Below are positions 54,925 through 64,000 of a stretch of DNA of 64,000 nt, piece after piece (within the stretch, counting starts at the first letter, position 1; the number at the start of each line of letters is the position of its first letter). The stretch is from Tenrec ecaudatus. Its lineage: Eukaryota; Chordata; Mammalia; Afrosoricida; Tenrecidae. Position numbers and translations under genes: made by a program. The stretch spans positions 70,924,494-70,988,493 of the forward strand of contig NC_134535.1 in NCBI RefSeq assembly GCF_050624435.1, read 5' to 3'. The notes beneath the pieces are model-generated. The model saw only the letters and a list, made by a program, of their open reading frames with translations, was not told the DNA's origin and made no database searches.

Positions 54925-55660
54925 ACATTTTTCTGGAAGAAACTTTTTGCAATGCAAATATTTGCTAAAGCATTTGTATCCAAAATGTCCAATAAATTCT
55001 CAAAATCCAATGATAAGAACCCTAACAGCCCAGTTACAATATGATCAAAAAGTCTAACAGAGAAATAATCAAAGAAGACACATAAGTGACAAGCATATGA
55101 ACAGTTGCTCAGCTTAGTATGTCAGGGAATTTGAAATTAAAACAATGATATGCCATTACATACCTGTCAGCTGAAATCTAAAATGCTGACAAAATGAAAA
55201 TCTGCTGAGAAGGAGGAGTAACAGGAACACCCATTCATTCCTGGTGGGCATGCCAAATGGTGCACCATTTTGGAAGACAATCTGGCAGACTTACGAAGCC
55301 TAGGCCTACTGTCTAATCCAGCAATTATGCTCCTAGGTGTTTATACAAATGAATTGAAGACATATGTCTACATAGGAATCTGAGAATAAACGCTTAGAGC
55401 AGCTTTATTCCTAATTGCCCAAATTGGAGGCACTCAAGATGTCCTTCGATAGCTGAATGGATAAAAAAACCGTGGTGCAGTCATGCAATCGAAGGATGAT
55501 CAATATGCACCAAGATATAGAGAAACCTTACATACTTGTTGCCAAGTGAAATAAACTAGACTGAAAAGCAAAATACTATCTGTCTCCAACTATCTGACAT
55601 TTCAGAAGTGACAAAACTATACTTTCAGTGGATCGTCCAGGGGCTAAGGAAGAGAAAGAG
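54925..55660 (+). mobile_element. Old L1 (L1M-like) 3' region, sense
   Basis: Order of an old mammalian L1 3' end: 'aaatctgctgagaag', 'gaacacccattcattcctgg' (55227-55246), 'agacaatctggcagacttac', 'cccaaattggaggcactcaa' (55418-55437), 'ggatcgtccaggggctaagg' (55631-55650). Frames closed by many mutations. Confidence 0.8.
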
Positions 55661-55694
55661 GAATGCATGAGCCCTGGGAGATTCTATCTGGTCC

Positions 55695-56320
55695 TGTGGG
55701 TTGTTGTTTTGAGGCGCCATTTAGCCATTTAGTCCATCCCTGCCCATAAGGACCCAAGGTGGAACAGAAGGAAAGTGTGCAAAGCCCTGCACCATGCTCA
55801 CATTCATCTCGTTGAGGGTTTTTCACTCTTCCACTGACACTGTACTTCACCAAGCATGAAATCCCTCCCCAAGAACTGGTCACATGTCCAAATTGTAACA
55901 GATGAATCTCACAATATTTGCTTCTGAGGGGCATCTGACTGTATTTTTTTCAAGACAGATTTGTTGGTTCTTTTGGTAGGCCACGGTACTTTTAATATTC
56001 TCTGCCAGCACCATGGATTCTCCTTTTGTCCTCATTATTCAATGTCCAACTTTCACAGGCATCTGAGGCAATTGATCCAGGACTTGGATCAAGTGCACCT
56101 TAGTCTTCAAGGGAACATCCTTGCTTTTGAACACTACACTCAATGTAATGCATCATGTGATCTCTTGGCTGCTGCTAACATGGGCATTAGTTGTGGATCC
56201 AAGAAAGACGAAATACTTGACATATTTAATCTTCTCTCCGTTAACATGATGTTCCCTATTGATTAACATGCAAGGATGTTGTTTTCTTTGAATAGTTTAC
56301 ATTAGGACTCATCTTTGTGC
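55695..56320 (-). mobile_element. RTE/BovB-type LINE, 3' third, antisense
   Basis: 'cattcatctcgttgagggtt' (55801-55820), 'cttcaccaagcatgaaatcc' (55845-55864), 'tcaagacagatttgttggtt' (55951-55970), 'cattattcaatgtccaactt' (56033-56052), 'tggatccaagaaagacgaaa' (56192-56211), 'cgttaacatgatgttccct' (56240-56258). Collinear and long. The 101-codon plus-strand frame is antisense. Confidence 0.9.
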
Positions 56321-56384
56321 TGTACAGTTCTATAGGTTTCAACCACTGCATGTTAGCTAATATTTCTCATTAATAATCGTTGAT

Positions 56385-56640
56385 ATTGGTAGCTGCCATG
56401 AAGTCTGCTTTATGTGACGCAATGTACAAAGGATTCCAATGTTGCCTGATCATGCCCCATCTTTATTGATGTGCTCCAGTTCATTGTTATGGCCACCGTG
56501 AATTTTGTAAACCATACAACCATTCTACCAAAGGGTCTCATCTACTAGAACTATATTATGATCCATAGGGTTTATGTTGACTAATTTTACTTTGCCTAAG
56601 ACCACCAGGCCTTTCTCTTTAGTCTGTCATCATCTTGGAG
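56385..56640 (-). mobile_element. Second RTE 3' end piece, antisense
   Basis: 'gtagctgccatgaagtctgc' (56391-56410), then 'gatgtgctccagttcattgt' (56470-56489), resembles the RTE terminal region in decayed form. Lies just behind another reversed RTE copy, so may be an independent insertion. Confidence 0.42.
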
Positions 56641-56910
56641 ATTAGAAAGGGGATCCTCCTGATAATTGAGATATGGATTGCATGTGTTCTAACATCATAA
56701 CAACATGGAAGCCAAAATGGACCAAAGACCGTTGGGAGATAATTAATAATAATATTTAAACACCAATATTCACTTATGAACTATAACAAATGTATTACAT
56801 AAATACAATATAAAATAATAGGAGAAATTGTATGGTGCCAGGAAAAGGAATATTTGAGAAATCTGTAATATTAGCATACATTTAATAGGTCCTTAAAACT
56901 ACTCTAAGTT

Positions 56911-57104
56911 ATTGCTGCTGCCAAATGCTTTCCATTTCATTCCAGCTCATAGTGACCTTATATGACAAAATATAGCTCCCCAATTGGGTTTCCTAGGTTA
57001 TAATTTCCAGATTTTGCCTCTCATGGAGCTGCTGGTTGGGTTTGAAATCTTAACATTTGGGTTAGCAGCCAAATGCTTATTCATTGCTCCCCCAAGACTC
57101 CTTG
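56911..57104 (-). mobile_element. AfroSINE, minus strand, near full length
   Basis: 'attccagctcatagtgacct' (56939-56958), 'attgggtttcctaggttata' (56983-57002), 'ggttgggtttgaaatcttaa' (57034-57053), 'gggttagcagccaaatgctt' (57059-57078) and the reversed head 'actccttg' at 57097-57104. 56641-56910 before it is unassigned. Confidence 0.85.
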
Positions 57105-57286
57105 TTCTAAAAGTAAAATGTATTTATACAAAGGAAGTTGAAGATAGACTTGCTTGAAGGTCTGGCAAGATAGAAGAGTCGTATTTCTTCCCCTTGTAAC
57201 TAAACCACACTTGATCTACTACAACAAATAAGCATAAACAGTCTCTCTAAGGTGGGCTCAATTAAAAATTTAGGAAGGGGATATCA

Positions 57287-57534
57287 GAAGGGGCCAGCAA
57301 ACTTTTGAGAAAGAAGAATCATTCCTGTCCCTCACCGCAATTTAAAAATCATTTGACAGTCATAAATATATATTTTATAAACAAATGAAATCACTATTAT
57401 CTGAATTATATCCTTTACATTTTATAAGTGAAACTATGATAGCTTTATTTTCATTTTCCATTTTATTGCAGAGCACCTGCAAACACCTAAAGAACGAGCT
57501 GCGTGTGGCTCTCGAGCCGCAGGGGGCCGAGCTG
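57287..57534. mobile_element. hAT (Charlie-type) non-autonomous element
   Basis: Right end 'gtgtggctctcgagccgcag' (57503-57522) with 'ggggccga' after it is a classic mammalian hAT tip; the left end 'ggggccagcaaacttttgag' (57291-57310) is its partner. About 248 bp with AT-rich centre, no transposase. The frames at 57375-57615 derive from it. Confidence 0.58.
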
Positions 57535-58227
57535 AGCGTATGGACAGGGTCCTTGCTCACGCACTGGGGCTTCCTGGGGAGGACAAAGAAAACTTCCTCG
57601 GGCTGCCCAAGCTGACTTCAGAAAGCAAGGGGCGAGTGACTTGTGTTTTTATGATGTGGGCCATGGTTCTCTAGACATTTCACCAGTGCCTAGGAGAGAA
57701 CACCTGCCTTTCTTACCCGTCAGATGAACCCTGGGGAAAAAGAGATAAAGAGGTGGTGGACTCAAAAGTTGCCAGTGGTCGAACATCAAAACAGAATGTC
57801 TATTTGAATAAGAGTAACTTGTTATGAGTAATTGATTATTCCAAATCTTATGATTAAAAACTTCATATGCATTTTCTCAAACATCTATGAGACCCTGTTT
57901 TTTTCCCATTCATATAAAAAGAAACTAATTTTTCAGTTGGTCAAGGTGACACGCATGTGTGTCTTTAACTCAATTGTACATGATGCAGGTTTCTTTTGAA
58001 TAAAAATATTGGCAACTGCTGTACACACAATGATGAAAGCCTTCCCATGGAGACAATAGACATCAAAAGACAAGTATTCACATCTTTGTGCTACAGCAGC
58101 CTGCAACCATAACATATCAACTAGCATCTTCTAGGCACTTAATAGGTGTTATGACATGATTATTACCTGTGTTTGTTTTCTTGTTTGTATGGGTATGCTG
58201 GTCAATAAGGAATCTATGAAAAAATAT
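57535..58227. other. No recognised element
   Basis: About 690 bp without a named repeat. Confidence 0.4.
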
Positions 58228-58745
58228 GCTTTATTGAGGCATCATACAACTCCTATCACAATCCATACATGCATCCATTGTGCCAAGCACATTTGTGCAT
58301 CTGTTGCCTTCATCACTTTCAAAACATTTTGTTTCTATTGGAACCCTCACTGTTCCCCTCTCACCCCTATCCTCCCTCCCGCATGAACACTTGATAATTT
58401 ACAAATTATTATTTTTTCATGTCTTAATGCTGACCAATGTCTCCCTTTACCCACTTTTCTGTTGTCCATCCCCCTGGGAGTGGGTTATATGTAGATCATT
58501 GTGATCGATTCCCCCTCCCACCCCCCAATTTCCCCTTACCCTCCTGGTATGGCTACTCTCAATATTGGTCCTGAGGGGTTTATCTGTCTTGGATTCCCTG
58601 TGTTTCCAACTCTGATCTGTACCTCTGTACCTGCTCTGGTCTAGCCAGATTTGTAAGGTAGAATTGGGGTCATGGTAATGGGGCGGAGGAAATATTAAAG
58701 AGCTAGAGGAAAGTTTTCTGTTTCATCGGTGCTACACTGCATATT
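58228..58745 (-). mobile_element. L1 3' UTR, minus strand
   Basis: Reversed terminal unit 'tttattgaggcatcatacaa' (58231-58250), 'tcacaatccatacatgcatc' (58256-58275), C-rich UTR and 'tattggtcctgaggggttta' (58563-58582), also found reversed in 25686-26275 and in the 35.9-38.5 kb element ('accttgg..cctgaagg', 36345). Truncated at 58745. Confidence 0.82.
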
Positions 58746-60689
58746 TTTGATATATATCTTTTTATTTGCAGAAGTACTGAGTGGTTGAGTAAAGCAGTAA
58801 AACGTAGACTGAGAGATGAAAGTCAGTGCTACTGTAGAAGGAGAGCTAATAACCACACTCTACATTGCTTCCTGGTATTCATGTCAAAGTCCTTAGACGC
58901 CTTCTTGGGAAGCTGAGAATGTTGATGAAGGTGTAAGTGGCCTAATCTGTACCCGCATGACCACAGGGCTTGGAAGACCAGCTCTAGTGAAAGAAGGCAT
59001 TCACAGTTCCCACATAGAGAGGGACATCTAACATGCATTTTCCAGATAAAGAGCTCTCCCCACAACCGGCCTCCTTTAAGATGCTAACATAAAGCTGTCA
59101 TTTATGGGCACCTGGTTTCTCACTACTCTAAAAGGTGCCTGTCTCTAAGGGCTCTCAAGCTTCTTTTTTCATTTATTATCAAGCTAGGAGTCAGTTTCTC
59201 CTTTATCCTTTTTTTTTGCTGGATACTTAAAGTTCAAATATATTCTCCTCCAAGAAACAGTTTCTTTGTATATATCCTTCACATATAGTAAATACGGTGA
59301 ATCGCCACCTACAAGCTTGGTTTCTGGCCCACACTGTTAAGAGAAGGCTTGTTGTTAAAAAGCATCTGTGCTGTGCTCACTATTCTGAAGAAGTGAATGA
59401 CACCACAGTTCAATCGCCAGCCAGACACGTCCTTGGAGGTGTTTCTATGAAAGAAGTCAGGATATCTCAGATTCCCAGTCTAGTGTATATGTGCCTCATA
59501 AGGCTTCATATCTTGTATATACATTTTTCACTGTAAAATTAGCTCTCTCTTGATTTCAATATTGGGACGGGCCCCTGTTGTTCAGCTGTGTAGGGTCTTT
59601 TTCTTCCTTAATCGCACACGTGGCTCTGAAGGGCCTGTTTGCCTGTGGGGCTGTCTCCTACATACCTCCTCTTTGAGTAGTAAGCAAAGTTGACCTCACT
59701 TTATGTGTCTCCATCTCTGGGAGCAACATAGCTCTCCATTCTCTCTGTGTCAGGTCTGTAAATTTAATCTCCCAATGCTGTTTTTCTGTTCTTCATCTGT
59801 ATCTGTGAAATAGTCCTGCTAAAAGCTATTAAGAAACTAACTAGCTCTATAATGAACCTAAGGAATATAAAACTCTGATGCAGTAATCAAAGAAAATGCC
59901 TTGTCATTCAAGGTGAGAGAACATTCTAAAGCTCAGGGAATTTTATTTCTTTGTTGTAATTCAAGTTGAATTTCTGAAACAACCTCACAGCAAAGATTTT
60001 AACAAGTAGAAAAAGGACGTAGTACAAACACCTTTCTCTCTCTCTTTTCTGACCATAAGAGCTGATTAATTCTTAGCATCTCTGACTTGACCCCTTTCCT
60101 CAGTGTTTGTTCAGAAAGCATTGGGAGGTGGAGCTCAAGTTACTGGGCTTACCGCAGTTAGCCTCAGGTACTATGCTGAATGAAAGCTCTATGGAAATCT
60201 TATAACTCACTGCATTGTTCAGAGGCTAATCGTTGGATGCCCATGTCACCTGGAAGGGTCAAGTATCTATGAAGTCTTCTCTCATTTGCCTTTTAGTGAT
60301 TTCAAAGCTAGGTCTTGTGATCTGATTAGTCAACAGAACCATCCTGAAACTAGCCTAAGACAGAAAGAACCGTATTGCTTTATTTTTGCTTGTTTGTGGT
60401 CAATTGTTTCCCACAGTTGTACTAAAACTTGAGTTAATTAAAACACCTGTAAACCACTCCCTAAAGTTTAAATTCTGAAGTAATTACGTTTATATTCTCT
60501 GTGCATTGTAATTTCAAACAGGATGCCATCAAGCCTGCTTGGTCTGCTGTCAGCCTTCTCACTAAACTTCTCTTTCGGCCTCTAACTTGGAATTATTTCA
60601 CTGGTGGAAATGGTCCAGGTATGAACTCCCATCAAACATACACTAGGGGATGTTCCCCCTCATGCTAGTGTCCGATGAGGCATCTGGGT
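58746..60689. other. No recognised element
   Basis: About 1.9 kb without a named repeat. Short frames at 58829-59065 and 59297-59536 lack family resemblance. 60050-60400 is repeat-poor and balanced in composition. Confidence 0.38.
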
Positions 60690-60857
60690 ACTGAAAATGA
60701 GCTCAATTAATTACTATGCTCGATTGCTAACCAAAAGTTGGAAAGCTGAAACCCACCTAGTGCTACCTCCAGAAGAAAGGCTTGATGGTCAACTTCAGAA
60801 AGCAAATCCACTGAAAGCACTACGAGCAGCAGTTGTGTTCTGATACCCAAAGAAGCT
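60690..60857 (+). mobile_element. AfroSINE, decayed
   Basis: 'gctcgattgctaaccaaaag' (60718-60737), 'gaaacccacctagtgctacc' (60748-60767), 'gaagaaaggcttgatggtca' (60772-60791). Tail 'gagcagcagttgtgttctga' (60824-60843). Confidence 0.78.
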
Positions 60858-60884
60858 ACCAATATTAGGTTGTTAGATTAGGGA

Positions 60885-61555
60885 CTGAGGGGCTTGTTTC
60901 CCCAATGTCTGCAAAGATCCCAAAGGAGCAGTTGGGAAGAGCTCAGGGACACTAATTGGACACCTATGGGAACGATCCAAACTGAGCATGCTCAGACAGA
61001 AACTCTCTGGACCCCGGTGAGAGTTCCACCTGGGGAAAACAGACTAGGCCCTGGCCAAGGACCTCATGCAGGGGTGCTTACACGCAGCAAATATGATCGG
61101 CCTCCACCACGTCTTCCACAGCCAGGGGAGGCGAGAGAGAATAAGAAACAGAAATACAACCTGACACAGGCCCTTAGCACCTTCTCTCTACCCACTGCCG
61201 GCCTTTTTTCCCTCTGCTCTTGCTCATGTGCATGCCGTGTGGAGGGACACCCCTCAGGGTCCGCACCCAGGGCCTTCAAGGCCACAAGCCCTCTTGACTT
61301 CAGGGGGTTCCCCAGTTATGCATGTGGGGGATTTCACACTCCCTGTTCCTGTATTCTTTCTACCTGTTTTATTTTGTGCCCATTTGCGAACCCCATGTGG
61401 CTTCTGCACAGAAATAGCATATATCTTTTGAGACTGTAACACCTGAAACGTCCCTTTCCAACATAAAATCTCACTTGGATTACAAAAGGGCTTCTGATGC
61501 GTGAATTCTTTCAGTGTGCAAAGCAAGAACCAAAGTATAACCCACCCCAGAAAGC
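60885..61555 (+). mobile_element. ERV1-type solo LTR
   Basis: About 670 bp, GC-richer than its surroundings. The 3' end has 'ataaaatctcacttggatta' (61463-61482), containing an AATAAA-like signal, and 'ctttcagtgtgcaaagcaag' (61509-61528) before a 'gaacc' ending, the pattern of ERV1-class LTRs. No internal retroviral genes adjacent. The 181-codon frame (60894-61439) and its minus-strand partners lie wholly inside and are not conserved coding. Limits approximate. Confidence 0.6.
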
Positions 61556-61719
61556 TAATACCATGAATCAAAATCAACTCCAAACAAATGGTTAATAATT
61601 TAAGACATTATTAACAAAGTATATATATTTACACTTTCCTTTGTAGAACATATATTTTGATCTCTCTATTTATATATTCACCTGGGTTATGTATATAATA
61701 TACAACCAACCATTTCAAG

Positions 61720-62340
61720 ATTTTCAAGAGGTAGCATATGATCAAGATGTAGTGGTTGGAGGAAAGAACTCCAAGCCGCACAGAAGCATTAGCCTAAAAC
61801 AAGATTCCAGGAATGGATGAAAACCACTTCAAATGTTTCAAAAAGTGCTCATTCATCTATGCCAAGAAATGTGGCATACAGCTACACGGCCACCTGACTG
61901 TAAGAGATACATATTTTCACCCATCCCAAAGAAAGGTGACCCCCCAAAATGAAATATATATGCAAAACAATGTCATTAATATTACATGCAAGTAAAATTG
62001 TGCTGATGCTAATTCATCAATAGTTGTAGCAGTACATTACCAGAGAGCTGCCAGATGTTCAGGCTAGGCAGGATATGGAACATAACCTGAGCTGCACAGA
62101 AGACACAGCTTCACTTGCTGAAAGTGAGGAGGTCTGGAAGAACTTGATGATGAAGACTAAGGGTTGTGACTTTCAATATAAATTACAACTCAGTGTAAAA
62201 ACAAATCCTTACATCTGGACCAGTAGAGAGCATCCTGATAAATTGGAGAGAAGATTGAAGTTGCCATAGATTTTGCCTTACTTGGATCCATTGCCAATGT
62301 TCATGGAAACAGCAGTTAAAAAGTGAAGTGACAAATTATA
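61720..62340 (+). mobile_element. RTE/BovB-type LINE, reverse-transcriptase region, sense
   Basis: Sense: 'gaactccaagccgcacagaa' (61767-61786), 'attcatctatgccaagaaat' (61851-61870), 'gccacctgactgtaagaga' (61890-61908), 'catcccaaagaaaggtgacc' (61922-61941) covers the first RT motifs, then a gap removes the catalytic box and sequence resumes after it ('ttcacttgctgaaagtgagg', 62111-62130) to 'cttggatccattgccaatgt' (62281-62300). Short frames at 61813-62269 are fragments of it. Confidence 0.87.
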
Positions 62341-62462
62341 GATTTTGTGTGTGAGTGTATATCTATTTCCTTTGGGGTATGTTGGTAACCACTGAGCTGG
62401 AAAAGTGAGTGGGTTTTTTTTCCCCGCTTGTTTTCTTCTTACTTTGTCTTCCAAGTGTGGTT

Positions 62463-63757
62463 ATGATCACAAGAAAAAGCTGCTAAAGCTGTGATGCTGG
62501 TCTTATAATAAAGATGTTGATGATGAGATGATCCTTATACAACACCAGAAAGCAAAGCCTTTTAAAATCCGTAACTCTCATGACAAATTGTACATAGGAC
62601 CTGGTGTAGCTATTCATTGCATGCAAGCACATAAAGAGACAGTAGATGCTGTACCATTGAGTTGGAATGGAAGGTATTCTAGAAATAAGACATGAATGAA
62701 AGACAATGACTTCTAGAACAGAAACCACAAGGAAGTAAAAGGACAATGGAGCGACCTGATGATTCTGATGACTATAAGTCTGCAGCTTCAACTTCATTTC
62801 AAGCACAGTCTATCCAACCTCAACAAGGTATATCCTGCCAATGACCTAGCCTGGCCAACCACCAGTGGCAGGACATGAGGAGTGTCACCAGGCATAATTC
62901 CATGAATGCCAGGTGTCCCTCTTCCAATTCCAAGACTGCCACCAGTTATGTCAGGCATGCCACTTTGATTGCATCGTAAGGGAAAATGCATGAAGTCATT
63001 TTTTTCGGTGAAAACATGATTCCAATGAATGAAATGATGCCACAGGCATGGCCCCACCTTTTGCACATCCTTGAATTCCTCCAATGTCTCATGCAAAGTC
63101 TGCTTCAGAACCAGGTATTCTTCATAGATCACCTGCACCAAAAGCATCAGTTCCTGCTCCTCTAGTTCCCGGGCCCTCTTTTCCCTGGTATAGGATAGAC
63201 TCAGGCACGTGTCCAAAGACTGTATTGGTACATATTTCAAGCCCTTAAAGAGTACCCCCGACAACTAGAGTCCCCTGAGCCTACATTCCTTGTTTATACT
63301 TAAGCTACAGCTCCAAACACGAGTACCACAAACAGCACTGCAGCTAAACCAGTGGCTTCAATAACAAGTAAGCCTCTTACCCTTTAAACAACCATTGCAA
63401 CCAGTCAATCGATCTGTCCAGAGAAGGACATATCACTGCTGGAAAGAAGGGAACAGTCATCCAAATAACAGCATAATCCTCTCCAACCAGGACAGGCTCC
63501 CACTGGGAATCCGCCGGTTGAACCAATCACAGATATGCTCCCACATGCAGACGTTCCACAGCAACAAGGAATAAAATCCCCAATGCCGCCTTATTGTCAG
63601 GATAGTGGTCATCATCAAGACATGACAGGTTACCTTCCTGGCACTCTGTGCTGCCTTTGGTGAGAGACCATCAATTGTGCTCCCATAATAAGGTGGGCCT
63701 TCTAGACCTCCAGTAGGAATGAGATCTCCTCTGAGGTTGGAAGGTGGCTGTTGTTAA
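62463..63757 (+). pseudogene. ZNF207: ZNF207 (BuGZ) processed pseudogene
   Basis: Intron-less, frameshifted copy of ZNF207, a C2H2 zinc-finger protein that binds BUB3 and microtubules at kinetochores. The start codon is 62463-62465. The zinc-finger segment is clear but broken: D-D-E-M-I-L-I-Q-H-Q-K-A-K (62518-62556), L-Y-I-G-P-G-V-A-I-H-C-M-Q (62587-62625) and H-K-E-T-V-D-A-V-P. A stop replaces the first Trp of the W-C-W motif and two zinc ligands of the finger are changed. The Pro/Met-rich middle survives as P-P-M-S-H-A-K-S-A and P-G-I-L-H-R (63072-63116), then G-T-Y-F-K-P-L (63226-63246), the GLEBS-like E-K-D-I-S-L-L-E-R-R (63423-63452), and the C-terminal R-P-P-V-G-M-R-S-P ending at TAA 63755-63757. 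A run of internal residues and several exon-size segments are shortened; frameshifts occur repeatedly. Spliced structure shows retroposition. It cannot make the protein. Confidence 0.92.
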
Positions 63758-64000
63758 TCTTATTTAATCCACTCTAATATGGCTGGAGATTAAACATTTC
63801 TCAACTTGTCTCTTACATAGCCAAGCATTCATCAATGAAGGCTTCACTGTGACTTTAACAAACATTATCCTTCTACATACCAGGAACTATTGGATATTTA
63901 TTTTACATGAGAAAAATTCCTGAGAATAATAAAGCATGTGTTTCATCTAGGTTTTTGGAAGTGAAGTATAGTAGATTTGGGTTTGTTAAATGGTGAAGCA
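63758..64000 (+). pseudogene. ZNF207: 3' UTR continuation of the ZNF207 processed pseudogene
   Basis: Non-coding sequence follows the pseudo-stop without a break and probably represents the parent mRNA's 3' UTR. An AATAAAG string occurs at about 63926-63933. No poly(A) tract or target-site duplication is reached before the window ends, so the 3' limit lies outside. Assignment is by position, since I cannot align the UTR from memory. Confidence 0.5.

Noticed and set aside
57385-57615. 76-codon frame with Arg/Leu/Glu-rich part
   Set aside because: Derived from a hAT terminal repeat and its flank.
60894-61439. 181-codon plus-strand frame
   Set aside because: Lies inside a GC-richer ERV-type LTR. 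Cys/Pro/Ser-rich tail, no domain, overlapping frames on the other strand.
62794-63264. 156-codon minus-strand frame
   Set aside because: Opposite strand of the ZNF207 processed pseudogene; the sense strand explains the sequence.
1-64000. Search for bacterial operons, phage, plasmid, CRISPR or a new defence system
   Set aside because: No Shine-Dalgarno-linked frames, no gene clusters, and abundant SINE/LINE/LTR content. This is vertebrate nuclear DNA.
1-64000. tRNA, snRNA or mitochondrial insertions
   Set aside because: I found no cloverleaf-type or snRNA-like sequence beyond the tRNA-derived heads of AfroSINEs, and no mitochondrial gene similarity. A tRNAscan-SE/Infernal run would be decisive.

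Overview
This is eukaryotic, almost certainly mammalian, DNA: AT-rich, with no bacterial-style gene packing, no intact protein-coding gene and no exon that I can recognise. It reads as intergenic or deep intronic sequence made of layered transposon fossils. The repeats point to an afrotherian. There are about twenty AfroSINE-type copies, about fifteen fragments of one RTE/BovB-type LINE whose 3' end resembles the AfroSINE tail, and several L1 3' UTR families unlike those of human or mouse. At 2955-3189 there is a hAT element that matches, from memory, the Space Invader (SPIN) family, a horizontally transferred transposon reported in tenrec but not in most other mammals. A tenrec (for example Echinops) is therefore my best guess; this is inference, not proof.

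Layout. 1-750: RTE reverse-transcriptase fragment. 2.4-8.3 kb: AfroSINEs, the SPIN remnant, a fold-back MITE and LTR-like pieces. 10.6-12.2 kb: an old L1 carrying a nested young L1 3' end with perfect target-site duplications (TSDs). 13.1-14.5 kb: RTE pieces in opposite orientations. 14.5-15.8 kb: repeat-poor DNA. 18.1-19.2 kb: an internally deleted RTE. 20-24.6 kb: a mosaic of LTR-like elements and RTE. 25.1-26.8 kb: RTE endonuclease region split by L1 3' UTR sequence. 27.4-29.0 kb: an L1 with inverted 5' part. 30.8-31.5 kb: a mariner relic beside a hAT relic. 33.9-34.3 kb: a MaLR LTR. 35.84-38.51 kb: a 2.64-kb L1-family insertion on the minus strand with a 17-bp TSD. 43.2-46.2 kb: hAT, Tigger-type MITE, and LTRs, one carrying a large TC/TCTG microsatellite. 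47-57.5 kb: more RTE, AfroSINE and L1 relics plus a GATA microsatellite. 58.2-62.3 kb: L1 3' UTR, an ERV-type LTR and the RTE reverse-transcriptase region. 62.46 kb to the end: a processed pseudogene of ZNF207 (BuGZ).

Nothing here works together as a pathway. The shared biology is retrotransposition: L1-type machinery probably made the ZNF207 copy and the TSD-flanked insertions, while RTE activity plausibly spread the AfroSINEs. Repeat-free stretches, notably about 20.94-21.40 kb and 14.79-15.38 kb, are the best places to look for conserved enhancers. I found no CRISPR array, operon, tRNA, rRNA or new protein system. Family names rest on remembered consensus sequences; RepeatMasker/Dfam would be the decisive check for each.
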